DNA from: Hirudo medicinalis
Taxonomy: Eukaryota; Annelida; Clitellata; Hirudinida; Hirudinidae
NCBI GenBank assembly: GCA_011800805.1
Contig: MPNW01000076.1
Location: 31,222 to 95,221, forward strand
Direction of reading: 5' to 3'
Length of the DNA: 64,000 nt
The notes beneath the pieces were generated by a model. It searched no databases and was not told where the DNA came from. It saw nothing but the letters and a program-made list of their open reading frames with translations. The translations under genes were made by a program, and so were the position numbers. Shown one piece after another: positions 50,747-63,600 of this stretch (the first letter of the stretch is position 1; the number at the start of each line of letters is the position of its first letter).

Positions 50747-53059
50747 TCATCGTGCGTTGAGCGACGAACAGTGGGGATGCTTGTTTGAGTCGTGGTGGAG
50801 TTTGAAGAGGTTGAAGTCCGTGAATCTTCTGCCGCACATGATGCACCACCATCCGTTGAGATGTGTTCTGAACTGGATTATACCTGCGGATAATTCACGC
50901 CAGCGTTATCGTTTGAGTATATGACGTGAGATTCTTTTGGTGTGGTTGTGCTTGTTCAATTTTCAAAGAGTAGCGAGGGGAGTTTTGCGGTGGATGGGTA
51001 TGTTGCGTTCAGACAAAATGCGGAGGAATACCGAGTGTGAGCGCGGCGTCCCCGGGCAGCGCTTATCAAGATTTGTTTCTTCAATCCCTTCGTAAGAATC
51101 TCGCTCGACCTTCGATTCGCTTATCACACCTCGTCAAAAGAATAGGGATCTTAACTAACGAATTATTTTACCTTTTAATGCCCTTCCCCTTTCTAAGGTA
51201 CCTCGCGCAGACGACTATTCAAGTGTTTTGAATCTTCGCTTTTGCTACAGGTGTAGTTAATAACTTGGTTCAAGTTGCGATAGTCTTAAACTTCAACTCA
51301 ATGTTCGGTAACAGTAATCAGTGAGCCTCGAAATAGCAACAGTTAATTCTCGTGAAAATAAATCTCACTTCTATGCATTGAATATATTCCTTCATTGGGG
51401 GAATATTTTCGGGGTTTAACTTAACTGCAGCGAAGTGGAATAAAAACAACATTTCGATGAAAATTGCAATTAAGTTAATTACTACCTTAAAAGTGAATTA
51501 ATTTAAGTGAAGATTAGACGGTGACGAGGACAGAGTCATAAGGAGGCAGCACATTTATTTGAAAGCTGGGACAGCTTTTTAAAATGTAATGCGGGAGCAC
51601 CGTCCTAATCATCTAGCTAGGCAACGGACGTTAATAAACAATTTTTTTAAAGTGATGTTAATTCCGATGTTATCACAATTTCAATCCTTCGAATGGAAGG
51701 CGGTGCCAGATTTTATTTATAAAATTGTAAAGATTGAAAGATTGGAGAGTAAGAAACAAGAGGACGTAATTATGGCTGAAAGATCCCGTGGGCAGAATCT
51801 GAACTGATGCACATGTTAACCATTTGTTTAATTAATGAGGAAATGATTTATTACGTTCAGACTATTTAAACTTTTGAAAGACAAATTCTTAAAATTATTT
51901 GTGTCTGCTCTTTGGTTTAAATGCGGCAATAAAGTCACAATTTAACGTTTGGCCTTTCATTGATACTCGTGAATTTAATGAGTTTTGAATATGAGGAAAT
52001 ACAGTGCTAACATTTAGGTATTCAAAAGTTTTGGTGATTGGTACTTATGAAGTGAATTATCAGTTAATAACGAGTCTCTTCAGTTGTTCAAACAAAATCA
52101 ATAGGATGGAATTTCAGAAATTTCTTTTTTCTCGATTGTAAACGAGCCAACGTTATTTACAACTCTACCAAATTCTGTGAAAATGTTACCAAATAAATAC
52201 GTAAATTAATTACAAAATGAGATCAATGAATTGTTTGCCTCAGTTTAAAGAATGTGGTGAAGCATCCTCTCACGAAAGATGTCCACTCAATGATTCCTTT
52301 GTAACCGCTTCTCTAATTTACTTACAGCCCTAACCTTAATTATTAACATCTTTTCATTATTATTGATAAGTTATTAATATTATCTTTTATTATGCTTGCA
52401 GTCGAGAGATTCAGCAAGGCAGTTTTTTTAAAGGATAAAACTTTTACACGGAAATTTTATGATAGTCTGATAGTGCAATTTATGTTATTTTGTATTAGCA
52501 ATAAAAGTTCTAAAAAATGAAGAACAACTTTGAAGCCGAACACGAACGGTGTTAAACGAGGTGAGACAGCAATCGATGCCTGCCATTACCCAAAACCCAT
52601 GAATACGTTAACTATTGATATTATTACTTCCTCACCGTTTTCCACTTGTGGCTTTGGAAGGATCCTGACGAAGCTGTTCATGATCCTCTTGTAATCCTGT
52701 TGCACCGCCTCGTGCTGCTTCCTCTTCTGGGATGTCGCTCGCTTTTTGTTGCTGCCGTCAAAAATTTTCATGAAAAGTTGACATCGGTTCTGAAGCTCTG
52801 AACTTTCATCTGCCCGAACTTGAAGATTGTCCCCTCTGTTCTGAGGGAATTGAGTTGGACTCGCAGGATAAACGGAGTTGAAGAAGCAATCCTCGTCTGG
52901 AATGTTGTAAGTCTGAAGGTTTTCATTTTCTTGGAGGTCGTACAATGTCAAACAATCGTTTCCAGAGTCCTCCATCAGAGCATGGAAGAGAATTTCTTCG
53001 ACATGGTCGTCGAATAACAACACAATGACGTCACTTGAGATGTTTTCATTTACGTTCAT
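50747..53059 (-). CDS. Two-exon protein with basic region and C-terminal C2H2 finger, unrecognised
   Basis: Exon 1 is 53,059-52,636 (424 nt), ending at AACG|GTGAGG. Exon 2 is 50,883-50,747 (137 nt), starting after ATCCGCAG. The phases match and the total is 561 nt, 186 residues. The N-terminal half is acidic (DDHVEEILFHALMEDSG, NIPDEDCFFNSVYPASP). A basic stretch (NKKRATSQKRKQHEAVQQDY) is followed by KRIMNSFVRILPKPQVENG. The C-terminus reads WWCIMCGRRFTDFNLFKLHH and then DSNKH, a single C2H2 finger (C-x2-C, H-x5-H or a nearby His). The basic part faintly recalls a basic-helix start but lacks bHLH landmarks. The layout (acidic, basic, zinc finger) suggests a nuclear DNA-binding protein. Direct joining across a 1.75-kb intron is inferred; an additional exon could lie between. 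Other exons were not found. Confidence 0.5.
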
Positions 53060-53635
53060 TTAAGACTTTCAACAAATATTCAATTTTGTTAACAAAAAGT
53101 AAATGATGGTTAAATGAATTCTTGATAAATACGTTTTTAAGTAACTTGATGGCATTAACACGCTTTTCCAATAATGTTTTTTTCATGTTCAGAGAATGAA
53201 TGAATAAAGTTTCGTTTTGAGATTGTGGCAAGGGCATTTGTTTTAGAAAAAAATAGTATTAATTTCGAATCTAAAGTGCGACAAATTCTTCAAGAATCTC
53301 AAACATGCACTTTAAGCCGGGAGATATTCGAAGATTTTCCGAATTTAATTTACAACGAGCCGATGGTTACCATGCGACCGTGCGATCACCCACGTGACTT
53401 GAATTACCCCGGTGAAGGTAATGGTTCTGATGATGATGTTGCTGATGGTACTGAGGATTTAATGTTTTGGAGTTTTGATCTGAAATTATTAATTTTAATT
53501 TAGGCTGTTTAAAACTATGCCGAAGACTTATTCCGTGTTGAAACTAATGTATCGACTTTCAATCGTTCAATTTCTAACAAATTTTATTCAACATTTCGAA
53601 TCTACAAGAAACAACGACAATAAACACGGTTACAA
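53060..53635. other. Upstream of the C2H2 gene, with a protein-like plus-strand frame
   Basis: A plus-strand frame at 53,225-53,503 reads NFESKVRQILQESQTCTLSR and then DFPNLIYNEPMVTMRP, with a possible donor GAAG|GTAATG. It has no ATG start (it opens at GTG) and no identifiable partner exons, so it is only a candidate internal exon. Confidence 0.25.
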
Positions 53636-53958
53636 CAACAGCAGCAGCAGCCACAACAACAACATATACATCACAAGATAACAATACAACAACAATGACT
53701 TTAAAATATGGGAAGCTCTTAAGAGGAAATGTTATGATTTCCGAGTCATGTATGAGACCATTTGAAGGTCATTTGGGAAGGTCATCTTAGAAGGTCATTT
53801 GGGAAGCCTTCAAAACCTGTAAAGTGGAGTTCTCAACGAAAACCCAAGAAAAACAGGATTTCATGATTTCTCAGCTTCTTGTTGAAACACCTTCAGTCCA
53901 TTAACTCCTCTTACAATAGTATTCCGTTAGGAGAAATAAGTGTATAATTTAAATATCA

Positions 53959-54028
<70 letters not shown>

Positions 54029-54051
54029 TAACAATAATAAATAGTAACAAT

Positions 54052-54084
<33 letters not shown>

Positions 54085-54172
54085 AATAATAATAATAATA
54101 ATAATAACATTAATAATGACGATGATGATAATAATAATAACAACAATAATAATATTTATAATAATAAATTAC
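53636..54172 (+). repeat. AAC/CAG and AAT microsatellite cluster
   Basis: Imperfect ACAACAGCAGCAGC at 53,636-53,670, then a long AAT array at about 53,961-54,040, an AAC array at 54,050-54,082 and more AAT to about 54,172. In between is a short direct repeat (AAGGTCATTTGGGAAG at about 53,765 and 53,790). Confidence 0.9.
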
Positions 54173-56849
54173 TCTATAATAACAATTAAAATGCGGTTAA
54201 AAATAGATCATGAATATCGATGAATTATTTGATATTTTAAATAATAAGACGATAATTCAATCAATTTCGAAAGGACATTCTGCCAAAAACTTGAGCATGT
54301 GTCAGAAGTTGCTCCTGGCATGAGTGAGTTTTTTGAGAATGAAGGTGCTAAGGAGATGATTTACTCATGTGTTTAAGCTGATGTCATGACGTTATGTTGT
54401 GCTGATAAGTGATGGTGATGAGTTATAGTGATAATTATTGTGATAAATATAATAGGACAAAATATGCTCATGTAATCTTTGAATTGATAATCATGGTGAT
54501 AAGTTATAGTTACAAAATATGGCGACAAATCCTGATGATTTGATGGTGATGAATTGCGGTCATAGGCCATGTCTTGAATGTATTACCAACAACACCAACA
54601 ACAATATTACTAGTTTAATTAACATTCTAATAAAATGTTCTTAATTCATAAAAGTATTTTTATTACAATAATTTGTTGGATTGTTTTAATAAATGTTTTT
54701 GTATCTGTTTCTCTGAGGCAAAAATTGAACTTGAGCCAAAAATCGCCGACCAAGTCACACGCAGACGACAGAATTGCGTGGCGGGAAAATTGACATGAAG
54801 CATGGTGGATGTATTAATTGTTTGCAGTTGTTTGCATACCATGTGTATAAACATACTCATTGTATCGTAAACATACTCATTGTATCTGCAAGCAATCTTG
54901 GCGATATAAACTTCTTATTACAAAATGTTAATGAAATTACAATTTATTTCTTTTACTCAAAACACTGAAATAGCAGGTCTTGTTTCAAATAATTTGAACG
55001 TCAATTGTATGCAGATGAAAAGTTAACAGATAAATTTTAAATTGTTTAAAATATAACAATCGTCCTGGATTTATTTGACGACCACCATCAAATAGACTAA
55101 CCAATAAAAAAGAAAACCTGATTATTATCGAATTGTGCGAATAATTTTATTTTAAAACTCCATTTTAAAGTCTGTTTTTCTTTTCAAGCAACTGAGAATC
55201 AATTTATCTTTCGCGTTGCGGAGGAAAGCATGAAAGTCAGCCGTGACATGCACCACACACGTTCTTCGCCATCACAAAAAAAAACCAAAGAACTTTGAAA
55301 AGTTTTTATCTTTGCAGGAATGTTGCATCTCTTTGTAGTTGAGTCATGGATTTTAAAATTTGTAGAAATATTTTAACGACAAACATGGACTTTTAAAGCG
55401 GAACAAAAACTAAATAATTCAAGAATCATTTAAACTTTCAAATACTGAATAAATAATTTTTTGTTATATATTTTTAGAAGCCATTTATATTTGCAAATTG
55501 AAAAAGTTTTTATAATTTCAGAAATTTGATATCGCGTGCGGAGGTCGTAAGGTGTTCATATGGCGGTCCTTCCACCTCGGTTGCATCCATCTTGAATTCT
55601 CGGCAACATTCGTCTCCAATCTTCGTGTCAAAGCTCTGCATCTCCTTGAGTGGGAAAAGCAATAAAAATATTTCACCAACGACTTTCGAAAACAAATGTT
55701 TTTATTTTTAACGTGAAACAATTTGAGAAATTCAGTCAGTTGAAAGGTTAACAGTCACAAGAGTATTGAATTAATGTCAACCACTTGAGATGCTAATCCA
55801 AGTTCACTTTTAAATCAGCAAATGGCGTCACATTTAAATCAGCAACCGACATTTCCTGAGGACATTTTCAGTTAATAAAACATGCAAATGAAACAATGAC
55901 AGTCAATTATGGTGTAATTATAGTTAAATAATATTTATAAATAAATATATATTTATATATAAATAATATTTATTATAATATATTTATAAATAAATATAAA
56001 TTAATAATTACAACATCACAACTTTAAACGATTAAATATCGGAAAACATGTGAAATTAGGTTTAACGTGATAATGAATAAGTTATTTTTTTTTTTTTTTA
56101 AAGTAAAATAATAAAAATAATAATAATATTTTATTATTATTCAAACCACAAATAATGTCAAATTCCAAACGTTCCAAATTATTTTCCAAACTAATTAATT
56201 TAAAATAAATTTAATAGAAACAACTTATCAAACATTTCCTTCATAAACAACTGACACTTTGAGACAAAATTGTAGCAAAAGTTTTTTTACTTAAATAATT
56301 TCATGTTTATTAATAATTTCATTTTTATTATTAATTTCATTTTTATTATTAATTTCATTTTTATTAATAATTTCATTTTTATTATTAATTTCATTTTTAT
56401 TTTTAAAGAATAAACAACATCGAAAATTCAAATGACTCAACAAAAGGTATTCATCACATTTAACCCTTGACAAATGTTCACAAAAATGAATGAGTTCAAC
56501 TAATCTATTTTATTTAATTACTGCTTAATACATTACTATTGTAATTGCAATTAATATTAATGTATATAATAATATTATACTATATATAATATTAATGTAT
56601 TATATTATATATATTATAATATTATAATATATAAAAAATATAATATATTATATATATTATATATAATATTATTAATATTTATTTATTGCAAAGGTGACTA
56701 GAGGACAAGTGCCTCTTACCTGCTCACAAGCAAATAGGAAAATTGTACATGAGAGGTGTGACTAACACAATGAGGTGTGACTAACATATCATTTGTACAA
56801 AAGAAGGGAGTAAGATCGTGTTCATTGATGAGGCAGGTGAATCGAATGT
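54173..56849. other. AT-rich intergenic DNA, one weak exon candidate
   Basis: Mostly AT-rich. A minus-strand stretch at 55,640-55,510 reads MQSFDTKIGDECCREFKMDA and then TEVEGPPYEHLTTSARDI up to a stop. It is protein-like, but no splice partners were found. Positions 56,298-56,402 hold a short tandem array of TTTCATTTTTATTATTAA-like units. Positions 55,920-56,000 and 56,560-56,690 are near-pure AT palindromic sequence. Confidence 0.4.
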
Positions 56850-58690
56850 AGTTGTCGATGAAGCGATGTTATTGGGAGAGTTCAAATTTTGATTATGATT
56901 AGTGAAGAAGTATTTTCTACTTTTATTGAGCAAAAGTGGGGCCTAAGTTTAAACTGATGGCCTCTAGTGGATGTATAATTAGCGAAATAAATATGGTTTA
57001 TGAGGTCTCTCGATACCCTAGATGTCCGACCCCAGGGATGGCCTTGGTAAATTTTTTTTATACTCTCAAGTACTTGTGTTGAGGGTTCCAGACTTGACAG
57101 ATGTACTCGAAGAGTGGTCTGACATAAACGCAGAAAGCTTTGATGAGAAGGTTCTTGTCCCTAGAGGTGAATGATTTGAGAATCAGTTGCGATCGGACTG
57201 CAGCATTGTGTGTGATGTTGTCAATGTGGAGTCGGAATTTTAAATCAGAATCTGTGATGACACCGAGATCTCTGGTGGTCAACTTTTATGAGTCTTCGAT
57301 GCAGTATTGTTGTGAGAAGGGTCCTTTCCTGGAGCTGGGTTTGATTGAGAACACGCAGAACATTTTTCCTTGGCTATGTTGAGTTGCCATTTCCTGCTCC
57401 ATGAAGTGAGAGAATTGATGTTTCTCTGAAGGATAAAATCATCCAAAGATGGCCAAAGATAGATACTTGTACAGGTTAATGTCGTTAGCAAATAGTTTTA
57501 TTGTGATGTCATTAGGTAGAGAGTTGACTACATCGTTAATGTAGATTAGGAGCAGCGTGGGGCTTAAAACACTTCCTTGCACACCACTAGTAACATCAAT
57601 CATTTATGAGGTGGTACAGAAAACTGGAAAGCTATTGGAACAAGTTGCCAGTAATGCCATACGATTTAACTTTGCTTAGTAGTTTTGTTTGTGATACAGA
57701 ATCAATGGCTTTTTGGAAGTCAAAGTAGATTATGTCTGTTTAATGTCGCCTTTGTCATAATAATGAGGAATCCAATCGTAAACACATTCCAATAAATTTG
57801 TGGTTGTTGATTTAAGTGGTCTGAATTGATGTTGCTAGGGAGATATTAGGTTATGGAGACCAAATGTTGCAGAATTTTTAAAAATTATTTTTTCTAGGAG
57901 TCGACAGCAGGTGCTTGTCAATGAGATTGGGCTGTAATTGGAGGCGCTAGAAGTTGGACATTTCTTGTGGATAGGAATAACATGAACCGTTTTCCAGATA
58001 TAAAATTTTATAAAATATATTGACATAAGTCCACTATTGAGAGAGAGAGAGATTGAATATATGATGGAGTGCATATGATAAACTAAAAGCACAGCTTTTT
58101 AGAAAGATATTAGGAATGTGGTCGGGGCCTCGTGATCAAGAACGTTCCAACTGTCTCAAAGTTGTAGGACCTTATCCGAGTAACTAGGGCTTTGTTTAGG
58201 ATTCTGCTGGATTGTTGAGGAAGACTGTGTGAGATTCCATTGTCGGCTGTAAAAACGCTGGAGAAGTAGGTGTTAAATGTGTTAGCGATTTCCAGTGAGT
58301 TTGAAAAAGTTTGTCAAACTTCCATCATGATTTATTATTTCCCCAATCGATGAGTGTCAAAAGAGCTTTCTGTTAACAAATCTGTAGAAGGAGTAAATTA
58401 TTCTTGCTTATGTGATCTTTTTCTATCTTTGTACGATATGTAGTAAGCTGATTGCTGCATTTCTCTGAAAACTTAGTATATTTGTTTTTTCTCTGAAGAT
58501 CAGGACAAGATTTCCAATCGTGCCAATATTTGTTTGATTTTGTAAAGTTTTTTTCTGTAGAATTGTTTCGTGTGTAATTCTACTGACGTTTGAGGGATTC
58601 CTACAGACGAAGAGAACATACAGTTTGATGCCTTCTTCCAGACATGAGACAAAACTGGACCAACACTCCTCAACTGAAACACATTGCTGA
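56850..58690 (-). mobile_element. Decayed non-LTR retrotransposon (CR1/jockey-like), reverse transcriptase domain
   Basis: On the minus strand the reverse transcriptase blocks appear in order, in shifting frames: NYSPISLTSTCCRLLEKIIF (about 57,940), VQGSVLSPTLLLIYINDVVN (about 57,565), the active-site box FAND at 57,492-57,481 where FADD is expected, DLGVITDSDLKFRLHI (about 57,270), and AFCVYVRPLFEYICQVWNPQ (about 57,100). The frames are broken by several shifts and stops, and the second catalytic Asp position is changed to Asn, so it is inactive. The upstream limit is indistinct. Confidence 0.8.
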
Positions 58691-58732
58691 AAGACTTGAT
58701 GCCACCTGATCTCAGTTAGATATTAGTTTAAG

Positions 58733-58858
58733 GTAATATGTTTAATACTGTTAATATGTTTAATACTGTTAATATGTTTAATACTGTTAATATGTTTAAT
58801 ACTGTTAATATGTTTAATACTGTTAATATGTTTAATACTGTTAATATGTTTAAACTGT
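58733..58858 (+). repeat. 18-bp minisatellite, about seven copies
   Basis: The unit GTTAATATGTTTAATACT repeats head to tail almost without change, ending in a degraded copy (TTTAAACTG). It lies just upstream, in element orientation, of the decayed LINE. Confidence 0.9.
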
Positions 58859-58954
58859 TTAAGCTAATGTGGTCAGCCATATTGATATCATAGTACCCAC
58901 TTGACGATGCAGATGTCTGTGGTGTTGCACCATTCAGGCGGAAAGTGATGATGT

Positions 58955-58973
58955 GCTATCATCATCGTCATCA

Positions 58974-59053
<80 letters not shown>

Positions 59054-59060
59054 GTCATCG

Positions 59061-59097
<37 letters not shown>
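58955..59097 (+). repeat. TCA/TCG triplet array
   Basis: Continuous TCA repeats interrupted by TCG in clusters, about 140 bp. Open in all frames because the units lack stops in this register; not evidence of coding. Confidence 0.9.
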
Positions 59098-59208
59098 TCA
59101 AGTGCCGTTACTTTTTCATCATCACCGAAGACTTGATGAGGTCACAAAATAACATCATCATTCAATCTTAAGAAAGAAATGAGTGACTTAATTCATTATT
59201 TTGAAAAT

Positions 59209-59214
59209 GAATGA

Positions 59215-59245
<31 letters not shown>

Positions 59246-59276
59246 AACGAACGAATGAACGAATGAACGAACGAAT
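59209..59276 (+). repeat. AACG tetranucleotide array
   Basis: GAAC/GAACG repeats with a few AATG and AGCG variants. Confidence 0.9.
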
Positions 59277-59529
59277 TTACACTGGTATTGTTTGTATTAT
59301 TTCTTTTGCATTATTTTGCATTACCTTGCAATATTATTTGGATTATGTATTAATTATTATTAATTTGGTTCATTTTTAAATGTGGACAACGATTAGATTT
59401 TGAAATTGATTAAAATTATTTTATAGAATTTGATTGAAACTGTTAATTATTTTTATCAGTAACCTTTGACATTCACTTTTCAAGCTGAGTGGATGAGACG
59501 TCATAGGAGCTTTCCATTCGAAGAATTCA

Positions 59530-59785
<256 letters not shown>

Positions 59786-60477
59786 TAACAACAACGATAG
59801 CAAAGGGTTTTCAACAAATTGCTGATGGATGACAGATCAGCAGGCAAAAACTGGAATGATCGATAATTAAGTTTTAATTGGTGACAACTTGATTGCCAAT
59901 ATGATCGATTGAGTGAAAGAGTTGCGCCGTTATCCAGCCCACCCGATGTGATGACGACGACGACGAAGATGATAGTGATGGTGATGATGATGACGACGAC
60001 GATGATTGATACTGAGTGAGGTTTTAATTAGGAATCGAAAAAAAGTGATGGATATCCAGATCTAAATTCTTCATCTCCACTTCCTTCAATCCATCTCAAC
60101 GACTCAATCAATCATTAAATCAATCACTCAATACGTAAGGCGATGAGCGTTCAATCAATCATTTATTTATTCAATCAATTTATTCGTTCAATCAATTAAT
60201 CAATTAATAAATCAATTAATATGGCAATAAATGAATACATCAATCAATCAATCAAAGCGTAAATTGCGATTGCATTTCGTTAACTTTTTGTAAATATAAT
60301 AACATTCACATTAACAATCAAAAACTGAGAAAAATCACTATCATCATCAAGGTTTGAAATTTTTTGTGACGTGGTAGATGCCAGATACGTCTTGAAAAGG
60401 ATTTTAGCCTGACAGCCATTCAACCGTTACCTTTCGATGTTCTCTGGAGCGTGAAGCACTCCGATTGAAAGCGATGT

Positions 60478-60478
60478 T

Positions 60479-60544
<66 letters not shown>

Positions 60545-60614
60545 GTCGTCGTCGTCGTCGTCATCGTCATCGTCATCGTCATCGTCAACATAATCGTCAT
60601 CGTCATCGTCATCG

Positions 60615-60670
<56 letters not shown>

Positions 60671-60690
60671 GTCATCATCATCGTCGTCGC
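60478..60690 (+). repeat. TCA/TCG triplet array, second block
   Basis: Over 200 bp of TCA units with TCG interruptions grouped at 60,542-60,615 and near 60,670-60,688. A reverse-sense GAT/GAC array (60,728-60,766) follows at a short distance. Confidence 0.9.
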
Positions 60691-61140
60691 GACTAGGCTC
60701 TGGAGCAGGAAGAGTTCAGGATTGATTGACGATGAAGATGATGATGACGACAACGACGATGACGATGGACGGAAGAGGCTGAAATGAAGGGACATAACGC
60801 AAACTGAAAATGATGACCGGAATGATTGATGGAAAGAGGAATGGATGGAATGAAGATCTGGATGAGGATGGAACGATGAAGATAACGACCACCTCCAGCT
60901 TGGGGAATTTATGAGCGAGTGGGGGTAGAGTAAACATGGGTTGCAAATCCCGCGGTCTTAACAGGCAGGGTAGCAGACGAATGGTCCATTATTGCGATGT
61001 TGATAGACGCTTTTTATGGACCGTTCCCGGTTATGCCACTGTTGCACACGATGTTGGATAAGTGGGATGAATGGGAAGATGGTTTTATGGATGGATGGAT
61101 GGATGGCTAGGTAGATGTAGATGGTTGGTGGTCGAATGGA

Positions 61141-61228
61141 TCATCATCGTCGTCATCGTCATCATCATCGTCATCGTTGTCGTCGTCGTCGTCATCATCA
61201 TCAGCATCAGCATCAGCATCAGCGTCAG

Positions 61229-61311
<83 letters not shown>

Positions 61312-61356
61312 GCATCATCATCATCATCATAATCATCTTCATCGTCGTCGTCGTCG

Positions 61357-61387
<31 letters not shown>

Positions 61388-61398
61388 TATTATTATTA
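61141..61398 (+). repeat. TCA/TCG/TCAGCA triplet array, third block
   Basis: About 250 bp of TCA, TCG and CAGCAT units ending in a short ATT run. A GGAT array (61,088-61,106) lies just upstream. Confidence 0.9.
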
Positions 61399-63065
61399 TT
61401 GATTTTATTGGTTTGATTCCTTAAACAAATAGATGAAATTTAACAATTTTTTTAAAATTTAATTTGAAAATATTTCGTTGGAAATGTTGCATGTTTTGGA
61501 AGCGTTTTTGATTGATTGTATCTCCATGGAAACATATCGTGTATCACGAACCATGCAACCATAATAACGTTTTAAATCATAATAATAAAAAAAGAGATAA
61601 TATTATAATTATTAATAATTAATAATTATTTAAAAATGATATACTTAATATTTAATAATAATCATTGTGATTATAATAATTTAGTGAATAATATGAATAA
61701 TTATAAAATTATTATAGAAACTATAATCATTTTACTAATAATAATTATTTATTTATGAATTTAATTAAATATGAATTTAAGTTACTTTAATATTAATAAT
61801 ATATTTCATAATATAATTAAATTCAAGTAATAATAATATTATTAATAATAATATTAATATAATTAAATTTCATTAATAATAATAATAATAACATTATAAT
61901 AATATATTAATATTAATTTGTTAACATTATTATTAGAGCTTCATCTGTCTCAGCCTAATAATTACAGTTCAAATTTCTCAAAGAAGAATTTTTGAAGGAA
62001 GTTTTTGAAAAACAATCACTTTTTTCCTTTTTGAACTTGTGAGCTTCAAGCAACACGAATGAAGGCTTCACATCTCCTCAGAAGTTGATGAGGAGGGATT
62101 CAAAAGATTAAAATCACTTTGCCATGCATTCTCTCTTTTCATCCTATTTTATTCCACCTGCATTTATTTTATATCCTAATTAATTATAATTCCATCGTTA
62201 GGTTTTGCACCACTTAAGGAATTACTCGTAATAATGACAGTCGTGTTCGTCGTCATCATCAGGTTTATCGTAATGTTAATACTAACTATTGAATTGTGGG
62301 ACATCGAAAGTGTTTAAATATTAATTAATAATTATAATCTTTATCGTAATTATAATATTTGTTGTAATATAATATTTATTATAATTATAATGCATCACTG
62401 GTCGTTTTTCTTTTTGTGCACGACGAAAGTCCTGCTCAGCGTTGGTTGCATGTTGCGCTTAATTGCAAAATCCCGCAATAAATCATTTCTTTCGAGGGAA
62501 AATTTTAATTGCTTCCAATCTCCATGGAAACGTTGAAAGTTCGTTATTCGTTAAAACACGACAAAATGGTTGAAGAAGTTGATGCTTGTGATTGAATCAA
62601 CCTGCAAACGTCTGGACGGACTTGGACTTGAACCGCGTAAGAAAACATCGAATAATCTCGGAGTTACGGAAACGAGAATGGAGTTTTGAAATGTTCAATA
62701 ATTGATGAACAACGTTTCCTGCTCAAGCTTGCCTCCTCGTGTCGTCCTTCGTTCGTTTCTTTTCTTCCATCCATCCGTCCATCGGTATCTGTATCCATCC
62801 TCCCATACTTCCTTCCACTCATCCCGATGATCATCAGGAATTAGAGGGCATCAATTTTTATGTCCGAGGAAAGATTGCTTGTGGTCGCGAAACTGGAGGT
62901 TTCTCTGCACGGAGGAAGTGGAGTGTCTGAGAAAATGGTCGCCCACCACTGTGATTCAGCGACACCATCCATCCATCAACCCCTCTACAATTAGCTCGAA
63001 AATTGCTTCCATACCTTGGCTTCTAATTTCCTCGTATCCTTTCACGTATCCATGGATACCATCTG
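61399..63065. other. AT-rich DNA passing into more balanced sequence, no gene seen
   Basis: 61,560-61,940 is almost purely AT. From about 62,400 onward GC content rises, but no exon with recognisable similarity was found; small frames at 62,739-63,088 have no support. This may be intron or upstream DNA of a gene outside the window. Confidence 0.35.
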
Positions 63066-63104
63066 AGGCTGTTAGCATTGCACGATAAACAATGCTAACA
63101 GCCT
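63066..63104. other. Perfect 15-bp stem hairpin with 9-nt loop
   Basis: AGGCTGTTAGCATTG (63,066-63,080), loop CACGATAAA, then CAATGCTAACAGCCT (63,090-63,104). The arms are fully complementary. Stem length is below that of animal miRNA precursors. It is followed by GTTCGGCCGAGG, a word resembling the MITE-like element at 5,190. Confidence 0.85.
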
Positions 63105-63476
63105 GCGTAGGTTCGGCCGAGGAATATTTCGACCTCGCATCAGACGGAAGCGGAAGTGAAAAATTGAAACGTGACCTCAGATGGATGAATTATGCAGCTA
63201 TTTTAAGCGCTAGATAACCGCTCCTGTCATCGAGTCAGTGAAGCGAGGAAGCGGAAATATGGCGACTGAAACCAGCTCATTGCATATTCATGAAGTGTCA
63301 CTTTAAATTTTCATCTCCATGATTTATGGATGTCCTCAGAAAGAGTGAATAATTTTTTTGCTTGAATTTTCAAATAAAAAAGGAAATCTCATGATTTACA
63401 TAAGCTTGTTATGGACGCATGAGTGAATGGCTTACGAGAGGTTCTCTCGTGGAAGTCAGGAGGAGTTAATGAAGAA

Positions 63477-63600
63477 ATGACGAGAAGGGTAATTAGAAGG
63501 GTAATTAGAAGGGTAATTAGCGAGACGTCATATTACAAATGCCGATCGCCATAATTACGCATGCAAATCACGCACGTAATGATATGCAAATATTACAATG
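63477..63600 (+). promoter_or_regulatory. Candidate regulatory cluster: paired octamer motifs
   Basis: Two exact ATGCAAAT octamers (63,561-63,568 and 63,584-63,591) on one strand, 23 bp apart, with TAAT-core words (ATAATTAC, CGTAATGAT) between and beside them. Upstream is a 12-bp tandem triplication of AGAAGGGTAATT (63,480-63,519). Octamers are POU-family binding sites. No gene is seen within the window for it to control. Confidence 0.3.

Noticed and set aside
52586..52760. bHLH domain in the unrecognised C2H2 gene
   Set aside because: The basic stretch and LP spacing are suggestive, but the conserved Glu-Arg of the basic region and the second helix pattern are missing, and splicing at GTGAGG removes the apparent helix 2.
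53225..53503. 92-codon plus-strand frame near the C2H2 gene
   Set aside because: Protein-like but without ATG, partner exons or a recognised family; kept only as a note for the region.
53949..54146. Long Leu/Ile open frame
   Set aside because: It is a translation of an AAT/AAC microsatellite, not a protein.
60427..60795. 122-codon Met-rich open frame
   Set aside because: Produced by the TCA/TCG array read on the minus strand; no start context, splice sites or homologue.
61071..61424. 117-codon Ile/Val-rich frame resembling a membrane protein
   Set aside because: The hydrophobic run is simply ATC/GTC repeat units from the triplet array.
63066..63104. miRNA precursor
   Set aside because: The stem is only 15 bp with a 9-nt loop, too short for a Drosha/Dicer substrate, and pairing does not extend outward.
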